DNA from: Jimgerdemannia flammicorona
Taxonomy: Eukaryota; Mucoromycota; Endogonomycetes; Endogonales; Endogonaceae
Assembly (NCBI GenBank): GCA_003990745.1
Contig: RBNI01002322.1
Location: 1-18,858, forward strand
Direction of reading: 5' to 3'
DNA length: 18,858 nt
Shown: positions 7,896-16,021 of the stretch, piece after piece
How the letters are laid out: each line of letters begins with the position of its first letter
Position numbering within the stretch: position 1 is the stretch's first letter
Notes under the pieces: model-generated
Told to the model about the DNA's origin: nothing
What the model saw: the letters and a program-made list of their open reading frames with translations, nothing else
The model's database searches: none
Program-made: the position numbers and the translations under genes

Positions 7896-9852
7896 TTTAC
7901 AATCCAATTCTGCTTCAAGATGCTTCCTCACCCCACTACAAACCCTTCTGTGAATTCCTACAAGTTGGTATAAAGCCCAACCTCTGACCTGGAATTTATT
8001 GTGAACCATCTGACAATCTGGAGAGAATTGAACCTGATGTATAAGGACAATTTGACCTCCACACCTGCAACAAGTGGGATAAACTTCATTCAAAGAAAGA
8101 AGTACTTCAATTGAACTAGCAAATAGGTGAAACCCTATTCACCGAACTCCTTGCCCTACACCCAGTAAGTCAGGACAAAGAAGGTCTTATAGAAGCCTTC
8201 TTTACTTTTCTCAACAAGAGTTTTGTCAGCTCCACAAATCTGAGCGACCTAGGACAACCAGCAGCAGTCTTTCTAGCCTTAGTCCCTCATGAAGCCCAAG
8301 CCTCTATAGCCAAGTAGCTCAACTCTACTGACTTTCACCGAACTAGAACCAAGACCGCATTATACTACCAATTCTAGAACAGCAAGGCCCGCCATATTCT
8401 TAAGGAAGAAGCAAGAGAAACCCTTCATCAACTACCTGATCCTGAACCTGAGGCAGGCTCTGCTACAGCCCTACCTGAATCCAAAACTAATACCGAACCA
8501 GAACTTGACTTTGAATTAAGTCCATCTGAAATCAGATATACAACTGATTCTGTCTACTTCAACACTGAGCAAACCCAAGTACACGGAGACCAAACCCAAG
8601 AGGAGGAGGAGTATCTCAGTGAATTCGATCCCAGATACACTACTGAAGGAGATGTACCTCTATCAGGATAGAATACACCTACACAGCAACAGACAGCCAT
8701 CTATCAAGCCCTTACTCCAGACCCACAACTATTACTCCAGCAACTTACACAGACTCAAAGAACGCCATCACACTCTGCACCAGTACCTCAAGTAGTACCA
8801 GTAACACCACTACCAGTAGTTCAACCACCTCCAGTAAACAACATGGCAAACCAACAGATTCTAGACCTCACAGCCCAGGTAGTCATAATGGTAGCAATAA
8901 TTACTACCTTAGCTGAATAGACCTGACCTACAAAAAATCTGAGTCTACCTACCTTCAATGGTACTGCACAAGAAGTCCAAAGCTTCATTAGTGTAGTTGA
9001 CACCAACTTTGAAGCCAATCAATAGACCAATGAATGAGTCGCTGACTGCATTCTGACAAACAATCAAGACACACTTTGGAACAACTCTTTGCTACCACTA
9101 CAGGCTATGTCTGCAGAGTTGTTACATTCTTCTGAGGACCTGCTGAAGAATAGTGGTGAACTCTTCCCGAAAAACCCCTCACATGGGACACCTGACCTGC
9201 AGTAGTTGCTCAGAATACAGCGAATAATGCCCCAGGATATGGAGACCATCCTGCAGCCCCTGGACTTAAACAACTCATGATTGCTCAATATCACAGCGAA
9301 ACCATGATTGCTGAATCCCAAGTAAAACTCTGCAACCTCAAATTCGATGTATATAGCAAGGAGGAATTCGAAATCTTCTGTACAAAACTTGAGTCACTTC
9401 TGAACACTGTTGGCCTAGGATATATTGCCAATGATGAAGCACAAAATGGTAAAAGAGCAGATCATCTATTCAATGCCCTGCCTGAATGGCTTACTAGAAA
9501 AATCCGAGAACAAGGATACCCAGTTGGTTGTGACCACCAACAATGGTGCCTGGCAAGAATCAAGACTATGGTCAAGTGGATCTTAACAGCTGGACCCATT
9601 CTGCCTCGAAGACAATTCAACAACAAGGAAAAGACTTGGACTAAGAAAGAAGAACCCAAGCATGAAGCCTCCCGAGCTCCCTCATCATCCACTCCATGGA
9701 CACCCAGAAATCATGAACCCACTCAGCCGAGTACTTTCAAGAAACTCACTAAAGGTGAAAGGAATGAACTTAGAAGAAGCGGAGCATGCTTCTATTGCCA
9801 AAAGACAGGATACATGGCCAGTGCCTGCCCTAACCGAAAACCCTGAACAGCA

Positions 9853-10431
9853 ATGCGAGCAACTGTTACCACTCTGCACCACCTCAACAATCTGACCACC
9901 AGAACACTGGACTTTGTCAAGTTAAGACAAACTGCTAAGGCCCCAATCAAAGGAAGTCAAAAAGCAGCTGAATATGACCTGTATGCAGCCGAAGAAGCTA
10001 CAGTCTCCAACCGAGAAGTCAAACAAGTCTACACAGGAATCAGCATCCAAATCCCTGAAGGACATGTTGGAAGAATATGCTGTCGCAGCAGCCTAGCATT
10101 GAAAGGACTCTCAGTAGAAGGAGGAGCCATTGATGAAGATTACACAGGCGAAATTATTGTCCTCATCCAAAACCACAGTTGGACACCCTTCAAGATTCCC
10201 ATTGGATTCTGTATTGCCCAGATCCTATTCAAAAAAGTCAAGTCAACCCTGACAGTCAAGGAAGTCCTGGAACTACTGCCCACCATCAGAGGATCCAAAG
10301 GATTTGGCTCATCAAACAAGGCCCCAGTCCAACCTACCATGAACAAAGAAGAACAATTCTACAAGAAAATCGAAGATGGATATGTACCAAGTGGCCGATG
10401 TCCCCATGGTATTGGAATGTACTCTTCCTGA
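9853..10431 (+). CDS. dut: dUTPase domain within the Gag-Pol polyprotein, between nucleocapsid and protease
   Basis: dUTPases hydrolyse dUTP to dUMP and pyrophosphate, limiting uracil incorporation during DNA synthesis. All five motifs of the trimeric family are present in order and spacing: I AAEYDLYAAEE (9964-9996; family A-G-Y-D-L), II GRICCRSSLALKG (10069-10107), III GGAIDEDYTGEI (10120-10155, catalytic-region Asp and Tyr kept), IV GFCIAQILF (10204-10230; family G-x-R-x-A-Q), V RGSKGFGSSN (10288-10317). The core is about 130 residues, normal for a trimeric subunit. The segment has no stop between 9847 and 10428, unlike its neighbours. Two odd residues, Glu for Gly in motif I and Cys for Arg in motif IV, are transition-type changes and may have cost activity. 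After motif V comes a linker with Cys/His residues (CPHG, CFSC). A nucleocapsid-dUTPase-protease order is also known in betaretroviruses. The annotated start is simply the first Met after a TGA; the real protein would be released from the polyprotein. Confidence 0.9.
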   Translation: MRATVTTLHHLNNLTTRTLDFVKLRQTAKAPIKGSQKAAEYDLYAAEEATVSNREVKQVYTGISIQIPEGHVGRICCRSSLALKGLSVEGGAIDEDYTGEIIVLIQNHSWTPFKIPIGFCIAQILFKKVKSTLTVKEVLELLPTIRGSKGFGSSNKAPVQPTMNKEEQFYKKIEDGYVPSGRCPHGIGMYSS

Positions 10432-10566
10432 ATGATTGATAATTGCTTCTCTTGTGTCAACGAACTGGCTCAAAGAAGAATCAATAGAAGAAAAGCTCCT
10501 ACAACTGAAATCACTACTATTGGATCAGACAAACTGCTTACACTTAAAGCTTTTGTCAACTGAGCA

Positions 10567-10900
10567 CCTGTCAAGATCATGATAGACAGTAGTGCCTCAG
10601 GCAACTTCATCAATGAAGAAACAGCCAACAGACTCAAGGTCTTCACCTCTCCAGTACAACAAACTCAAGCAGTTGCTATAGCTGATGGAACCTCATATGT
10701 CATTAGCAAGGAAGTCTGCAACCTACCCTTCCAAATTGGTGACTATTGAGTACATGTTACCCTTCAAATTGTACCACTCCCTGACAATGAAATCATCCTT
10801 GGAACTCCATGGTTAAAACAAGAGAACCCCATGATCAATTGGGTAAACCATTCTCTGACCATCAAGAAAGGATGCCACAACTTCAAACTGCAAGGCAAAA
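10567..10900 (+). pseudogene. Aspartic protease domain of Pol
   Basis: Retropepsin-like protease that would cut the polyprotein. It contains KIMIDSSASGNFI, where the family has D-S/T-G-A; the catalytic Asp is codon 10585, but the Gly is Ser (AGT for GGT at 10591), a G-to-A change that should impair the active-site loop. The downstream flap-to-helix region ends in NEIILGTPWL (about 10786-10815), the usual ILG-x-P/D-W-L block. A TGA at 10747 interrupts the domain. Confidence 0.8.
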
Positions 10901-11139
10901 AGGACCCACTCACCTCTAGTGACCCTGGACCAAAGATTACCCAGATCAACAAGCTACAACTCAAGAAATTGGCTAAGAAATGCCCTCTCTTTGCTATCTC
11001 CATCCATCCATCAAAAGGAGAACCTGACAACTCTGAAGAAGACTTTTCCAAAGTTGACAGCTATGTCAGACCACTACTCCAGAAATTCCAAGACATATTC
11101 CCGAAGAAACTCCCAAAAGGCCTACCTCCCAAACAAGCA

Positions 11140-11910
11140 GTGGACCATGCCATCAAGACTATTCCAGATGCCAAACCAGCCTTCAAGTCAATCTACCACA
11201 TGTCTCCGAGAGAAATCAATGCACTCAAAAAAGAAATTAACGAACTCCTGGAACAAGGATTCATCAGACCCAGCATATCACCTTATGGTGCACCAGTCCT
11301 CTTTATTGTCAAGAAAGAAGGAGACCTGCGAATGTGTATAGATTACTGAGACCTCAATGAACAGACTATCAAGAACTGTTGCCCACTACCCAGAATCGAT
11401 GAAATATTCGATAGGCTTACCAACCCACAATTCATGAGCTCCTTTGACCTGCAAAATGGTTACTGGCAAATTGCTATGAAAGAAGAAGACATCTACAAGA
11501 CAGCCTTCCGAACCCGCTATGGACATTTTGAATTCCTCGTTATGCCCTTTGGCTTAACTAATGCTCCTACAACCTTCCAGACACTGATGAATACCATCCT
11601 GCACCCATACTTGGACAAATTTGTTGTTATCTACATTGATGATATTCTAGTCTTCAGCAAAACCCTGGAGGAACATCTCGAACACCTTGAGCTAGTACTA
11701 CTGAAACTCCAAGAGAACAGACTCTTCGCAAAACTCAGCAAGTGCAAATTTCTCCTGAAAGAAATCCAATTCCTTGGACACATTGTCATGCCAAATGGAA
11801 TCAAAGTGGACCCCAGCAAAATCTCCACAATCAAAGATTGGCCCAGACCCAAGAAGCTGAAAGACCTCCAGTCATTCTTGGGATTAGCAAACTATTACAT
11901 ACAATTTGTT
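11140..11910 (+). pseudogene. Reverse transcriptase domain
   Basis: Makes cDNA from the element RNA. Visible blocks are the entry region (INELLEQGFIRPSISPYGAP near 11236-11295), LRMCIDY followed by DLN with a TGA at 11347 for the expected Arg, SSFDLQNGYWQI (first catalytic Asp), FEFLVMPFGLTNAPTTFQ, YIDDILVFS (catalytic YxDD at 11632-11643) and FLGHIVMPNGIKVDP. All catalytic Asp residues are present. From 11434 to 12597 the frame is fully open, covering most of RT and all of RNase H. Length and order are normal for Ty3/gypsy. Confidence 0.93.
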
Positions 11911-12069
11911 GCCAACTTTGCCAAAATCACCACTGCCCTTACCCAAATGACCAAGCATAGCAAGAAAGAAGAACAGCCCTGGACCATGAAACAAGAGAAA
12001 GACTTCAACAATCTTGCAAATTGGGGACCCGAACAAGATACCACCTTCCAAGCACTGAAGGATGCTTTG

Positions 12070-12470
12070 ATAACCACTCCAGTACTTCAAGTGGCAAATC
12101 CTGCCCTACTATATGAAGTTACCATGGATGCCTCTGACCTAGCTCTTGGAGCAGTACTCATGCAAGAAGGACACCCTGTGGCCTATCACTCCCACAAGTT
12201 CAATAATGCTGAAATCAACTATGCAACTCATGAGAAGGAAATATTAGCCATTGTAGACACTCTGATCAAATGGCGACCATACCTAGAAGGAGCACACTTC
12301 ACTATATTGACTGACCACAAGTCATTAGTCAACATCAAGACCCAGGCTACCCTTTCTCAGAAGCAAGCCAGATGGATGAAAGTCCTCACCAACTTTGACT
12401 ATGAAATCCAGTACCACCCTGGCAAGGAAAACATTGTTGCCGATGCAATCTCCAGACCACCTATTGAAGA
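12070..12470 (+). CDS. RNase H domain
   Basis: Degrades RNA in RNA:DNA hybrids. The motifs VTMDASDLALGAVL (Asp at 12127), ATHEKEILAIV, ILTDHKSL and NIVADAISRPP (Asp at 12442) are the D-E-D-D positions of the gypsy RNase H. It is continuous with RT in one open frame. The RT-RNase H connection holds an extra Lys/Glu-rich stretch (about 11958-12025) compared with the usual short linker. Confidence 0.9.
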
Positions 12471-12690
12471 AGTTATCCAAACTCTCACCCTGGTTACAAA
12501 CTCCATCATGGAACAAATTATCACAGCATGTGCTGATGATAAGGAAGCTCAAGTACTCCAAGAAATCTTGAACAGTGATGACGCTGACAAGCATACCTGA
12601 TACAATCAATACCAACTCAAGGATAATACTATCTACTACAAGGACAGATTGTATGTTCCAAACAACTGAGACCTCCAAAGGACTATCCTA

Positions 12691-13716
12691 TTCGAATGTC
12701 ATGATGCCCCTACAGCTGGACACTTAGGATTTGATAAATGCTATGAAGTTATCTCCCAAAACTTCTATTGGCCCCACATGGCAGATCAGCTCAAAACCTA
12801 CATCACTTCCTGTGATGCCTGCCAATGCAACAAGTCCTCAACACTAGCAAAACCTGGCCTACTCCACCCTATCCCAGTACCATCCACAAATTGGGAACAA
12901 ATCTCTATGGACTTCATTGTACAACTACCCTGAACCAAGAATGGGAAAGATGCAATTGTTGTCTTTGTAGACTATCTCAGCAAACAAGCTCACTTTGTAC
13001 CAACAACCACCACTGCAACAGCACTGGACATAGCTACACTATTGTTTGACAATATCTTCTGCTATCATGGTCTTCCTAAGATCATTGTTAGTGACTGAGA
13101 CCCGAAATTCACCAGCCATTTTTGGAAAGCCCTCCATGCGCACCTTGGAACAAAACTTGCACTATCCACAGCCTTTCACCCTGAAACTGATGGCCAAACT
13201 GAAAGAATGAACTGAACTCTGGAACAAATGCTAAGGAACTATGTTTCCTACAGACAAGATGATTGGCATGAACACCTCACTGCAGTCGAGTTTGCCTATA
13301 ACAACAAACCCTCCACAGTCGAAGCTGTTGAAGAATTCTTACTCCGAATGTGTAATCTAAGCCAGATTGCAATTGAGAATTTATCGCGAGCTCAAGAACA
13401 ACAGTCACAGTATATTAACCAACATCGCCAAGAAGAAACCTTCAATATTGGAGAAAAAGTTCTATTAGACATCCGAGGAGACCATGTTGACAACCTCAAG
13501 CACAGACCATCTACAAAGCTGAACAGCAAGTTCATTGGACTATTTGAAGTCATTTCACAAGTCTCTCTGACCTCCTACAAATTGGCACTACCAGATATCA
13601 TTAAGATTCACCCAGTCTTCAATGTCCAATGTCTTAAGCGATACAACGACAATGATGGTGAACTATTCCCGAACCGAACTACAGAACCACCTGTATCTAT
13701 CATTATTAATGACCAG
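12691..13716 (+). pseudogene. Integrase: HHCC zinc domain and DDE catalytic core
   Basis: Inserts cDNA into the genome. The zinc domain is complete: His 12700, His 12721, Cys 12811, Cys 12820 (H-x6-H-x29-C-x2-C). The catalytic triad is complete: Asp 12910 (SMDFIVQLP), Asp 13093 (IIVSD), Glu 13201 (DGQTER), spacing D-x60-D-x35-E. TGA codons at 12931, 13096 and 13213 break it. After AEFAYNN... (about 13297) the protein jumps directly to VEEFLLRM, so the usual block of some 40 residues holding the T-x-x-x-P-F-x-x-x-YG motif is missing; this is an in-frame deletion near 13310-13325. The C-terminal GEKVLLDI and HPVFNVQCLKRY blocks are intact. Confidence 0.9.
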
Positions 13717-13872
13717 GAAGAATACGAAGTTGACCAAATCCTCAACAGACGTGGCCACAAGAACTACCCTGAGTACCTCATCAAATGGAAAGGTTATCTG
13801 ATCCATGATGCAACATGGGAACCCAAGACCAATCTCCAGAATGCTACTGACTTAGTTCAGGAATATGATTCC
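13717..13872 (+). CDS. Chromodomain at the integrase C-terminus
   Basis: EEYEVDQILNRRGHKNYPEY, then LIKWKGY and ATWEPKTNL, then a C-terminal helix. These are the aromatic-cage Tyr, Trp and Trp/Glu positions of HP1-type chromodomains, which bind methylated histone H3 tails. In chromoviruses this domain is thought to steer integration into heterochromatin. The element's own target, inside an older dead element, is in keeping with that. No stop interrupts it; the frame ends with TGA at 13882. Confidence 0.92.
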
Positions 13873-13876
13873 TTGA

Positions 13877-14245
13877 ACAACTGAACTCCAAATACTCCTA
13901 CACCTATCAGTACATAACATATATTACCCTCCTGAACATTATAATTATCATGAACCTAATCAAGAACTCAGCAAGACAAAACAAAAGAATACTGACCCTC
14001 TGGAAAAAATAGCAAAACTGAAAGCAAGCCTATTCTCCCCATACCACTGGTTGGAAACAAGGTATAGACATTTAAGAAGATTCCTTAGAGGAAATTCTCC
14101 AGCAGTGAATGACATCAGAATCACTTCCGGTGCATGGCATTGAATACATGACCCTTTAACATATGAATCCAACATGTTAGGCAACTGTACTACTAGCATG
14201 CCACTTTCTGGAAAAATGGACTTTACCAGACTTTTGACCTCCTAA
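13877..14245 (+). pseudogene. Short unidentified frame between pol and the 3' LTR
   Basis: Frame 2 is open from 13877 to a TAA at 14243, apart from one TGA (about 14141, in the AWH-stop-IHDPL context), about 120 codons. It has coding-like content (Tyr/His-rich N-terminal part, then KIAKLKASLFSPYHWLETRY and RFLRGNSPAVNDI), but no ATG near its start and no family I recognise. It lies +1 relative to pol and overlaps its last codons, so it could be a frameshift-decayed tail of Pol, a separate small ORF3 read from a spliced RNA, or chance. No membrane segment, so no envelope-like character. Confidence 0.35.
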
Positions 14246-14301
14246 ATAGTGTAACAACACTAGAACAAAATTAGAAGGCCCCGACGAGGATATCAAAAGC
14301 T

Positions 14302-14314
14302 AAGAAGGGGAGAG
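14302..14314 (+). promoter_or_regulatory. Polypurine tract
   Basis: AAGAAGGGGAGAG followed by a single T and then the LTR start TGTAAG. Position and composition are those of a plus-strand priming site. Confidence 0.9.
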
Positions 14315-14428
14315 TTGTAAGTGCACAACCTCCAAGCCACAGAAATTATACGTCACCCTCTTAACAAGCCACTGAAATTGCACGTTACCTCTGAATAAAT
14401 CTGGAAATCACCTGTGCGATCACGAAGC

Positions 14429-14534
14429 TGAGTCAAACAGAAGTCACAGTGCACAAAGCTGAGTCAATATGAAGTCACGGAACATAAGGTTCACACAAAC
14501 GGAATCTTACCAATCAAGAACAGATACATATATA
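14429..14534 (+). promoter_or_regulatory. U3 promoter-like module A, 3' LTR
   Basis: TGAGTCA at 14429-14435 and 14460-14466, TATATA at 14529-14534, and the ATG of the U3 frame 70 bp further on at 14604. Both bZIP-type sites and the TATA run are kept in both LTRs. Confidence 0.45.
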
Positions 14535-14603
14535 CCGAGCCCTGAGATGTGTTGAAATAGAAAACCAAAACAAATAACAACCACAACTTCCAAACACACA
14601 AAC

Positions 14604-15701
14604 ATGACCACTGAGATCTACAACTGCATCTGCACTGACATTTGGAATGCCATTGTCAACCGAGCCACACCCCCTCTACCCCTCATGAATATCCATAGCC
14701 TTGCACCCCTCCTCTTCATGGAAGCCTGATGGAATGCTCTGAACATGCTTAATGAGGCCCACCGGATTGGACAAATCTCAAGCTACTACCAGATCGGCCG
14801 CCTCTTGGAAGACATGGTCGAACATCACCATGATACAGATATTACCCAGATGTCTCAACATCAGAAGCTCATTGCCCGCAAATACTGAGAACTCTTCTAT
14901 GAGTACAGCACCTTTATTCCCTGCCTCCAAGTTACTACCAGCGAAATGGTTGCTACCCTGTCCTATGGCCAAATCGATGACATGATACAAGAACTCAACC
15001 ACAAGTATCTTGAGTACGTTCAGACTACCGACAGAACCTTCCCACACCCCGACGACCACATCCTGCAAATGCCCCAAGTTGGATATACCATGAAGGACAT
15101 CTACGATATAATCAACTTTGATGAAGACGAAGCAGAAGACAATGATCCCTCTGATGCTGACATGACCTCAAGCCAAGGATCTCTACCAACCCTGATCATA
15201 CCGCCAACCTTGCCAATGAACTTACAACAGTTCATAACCACATATGAGACTTATTGGGACAATGACCACTGGTATGAATACCAACCTGCATTCACCCCCG
15301 ATTACTTCAACTATAACAAAGAGATCAGAGAACACAACCTGTACCTTCAGACAACCCTTGAGATTGAACCAACAACTCCACCACCTGAGTACGAGTGACA
15401 TGAACCACAGCTGCCTGCTTACTACAACCCCATGACTCATAGTGCTGTAACCTATAGAAGGTACACAGATAGCGAATCCGATGAAAGTGAAGAAAATGCA
15501 CCCCTCCTTCACCCACCAACACCTTACCCAGCATACAAGACAGATGATGCTATCCTGTGGGATGGAGACAAAGTTCCAATATATTATGACCTCAGCCAAC
15601 AAGGAGAAGTAATCCGCGAACCACTCTTCCTAGATGACTACTTCTTCAGAGATGATGCAATTGATGGTGATGTCATCGAAGACTACCCAGATAGCATGTA
15701 A
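14604..15701 (+). pseudogene. U3-encoded protein of ~365 codons, best copy, function unknown
   Basis: One frame from ATG 14604 to TAA 15699-15701, broken only by TGAs at 14727, 14886 and 15396, each fitting a decayed CGA Arg codon. The N-terminal half looks helical and charged (MTTEIYN, then a segment around MLNEAHRIGQISSYYQIGRL and LNHKYLEYVQTT). The middle is acidic (INFDEDEAEDNDPSDAD). The C-terminal half is Pro/Tyr/Asp-rich, with PPPEYE near 15382, DSESDESEE, and an acidic end (FLDDYFFRDDAIDGDVIEDY). No signal peptide, membrane segment, zinc motif or known enzyme motif. It lies wholly in U3, sense to the element, upstream of the TATA box for genomic RNA, so in the 3' LTR it would be at the end of the genomic transcript or expressed from module A. 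Position, not sequence, resembles the U3 gene of mouse mammary tumour virus. Confidence 0.7.
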
Positions 15702-15764
15702 ACCTATAAATAGATTAGCAGTCATAGTATAGTTAGATTAGCCTTATACGACGTGACTGTGAAC

Positions 15765-15898
15765 TGACTCAGCAGTCAGACGATCTCTTGACATGTCAGA
15801 TCACACTTGTACTATGTGACTGCATTCCGACTCAGCAAAGCACTTAGTGCTACATCCATATCTAGCATAGTCCAGATAGCCCCTCACTAGTATAAATA
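15765..15898 (+). promoter_or_regulatory. U3 promoter-like module B with TATA box, 3' LTR
   Basis: TGACTCA at 15765-15771 (TGAGTCA in the 5' LTR, still a match to TGASTCA), a CGACTCA at 15828-15834 where the 5' LTR has TGACTCA, and TATAAATA at 15891-15898. Confidence 0.5.
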
Positions 15899-16015
15899 CT
15901 CCCTCCCCCAGACCTCAGAATCTCAGACCTGAACAATCCGAACACAACTCCTGAGCACTTCCCCACAATATCCCTTCACACAAATACTCCTAGTATAGCA
16001 ATATCATGAATAGCA

Positions 16016-16021
16016 AATAAA
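16016..16021 (+). terminator. Polyadenylation signal AATAAA, 3' LTR
   Basis: AATAAA about 118 bp after the TATAAATA box, at the expected R/U5 region. This copy would direct 3' end formation of the element RNA. Confidence 0.55.

Larger units (their letters stand above)
7593..9843 (+). pseudogene. gag: Gag (capsid and nucleocapsid), decayed, probably starting in the LTR
   Basis: Gag forms the particle and packages RNA. Frame 2 is coding-like from 7655, across the LTR end (7880), to about 9060, with stops mainly TAG/TGA at Trp, Gln or Arg positions. It contains LPTFNGTAQEVQSFI (about 8945-8990), the usual start of the gypsy capsid core. Frame 1 takes over near 9061 with GPAEE followed by Trp-Trp (one TAG), the rest of the core, a basic linker and a CCHC knuckle at 9787-9828. 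The change of frame inside the capsid core fits a 1-nt loss; no slippery heptamer is visible. In the knuckle, CFYCQKTGYMASAC, the zinc-binding His is Tyr (TAC from CAC). The start is uncertain: ATG 7593 gives MKSPNW, then a 44-nt GT...AG segment (7611-7654) precedes the long frame exactly on a codon boundary. The open stretch 9277-9843 is the best preserved part. Confidence 0.75.
9844..13884 (+). pseudogene. pol: Pol polyprotein (dUTPase-PR-RT-RNase H-IN-chromodomain), continuous with Gag
   Basis: Reading frame 1 runs from Gag straight through to the chromodomain with no frame change. Premature stops are at 9844, 10429, 10561, 10747, 11347, 12598, 12667, 12931, 13096 and 13213. All ten are TGA, and nine follow a C. 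Family alignments expect Arg at several of them (for example DY-R-DLN at 11347, SD-R-DPKF at 13096, MN-R-TLEQ at 13213), so they are best explained as CGA-to-TGA decay. The presumed true end is the TGA at 13882. Catalytic residues of RT, RNase H and IN are otherwise intact. Separate entries give the domains. Confidence 0.9.

Noticed and set aside
9050..9100. Programmed ribosomal frameshift in Gag
   Set aside because: The frame change is in the middle of the capsid core, not at a Gag-Pol border, and no slippery heptamer is present. A one-base loss is the better reading.
9462..9692. Minus-strand frames opposite Gag, dUTPase and RT (also at 9685-9882, 10764-11051, 11631-11852, 12325-12678)
   Set aside because: No start context or known motifs, and the plus strand carries clear protein domains there.
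9844..13216. Recoding of TGA as Arg or Trp, given that every stop in Pol is TGA
   Set aside because: Ordinary CGA Arg codons are still common in the same frame, TAG and TAA stops occur in Gag and the flanking elements, and frames end with TGA. CpG decay explains the pattern more simply.
13885..14315. Envelope-like gene after pol
   Set aside because: No signal peptide, membrane segment or cysteine pattern in any frame.
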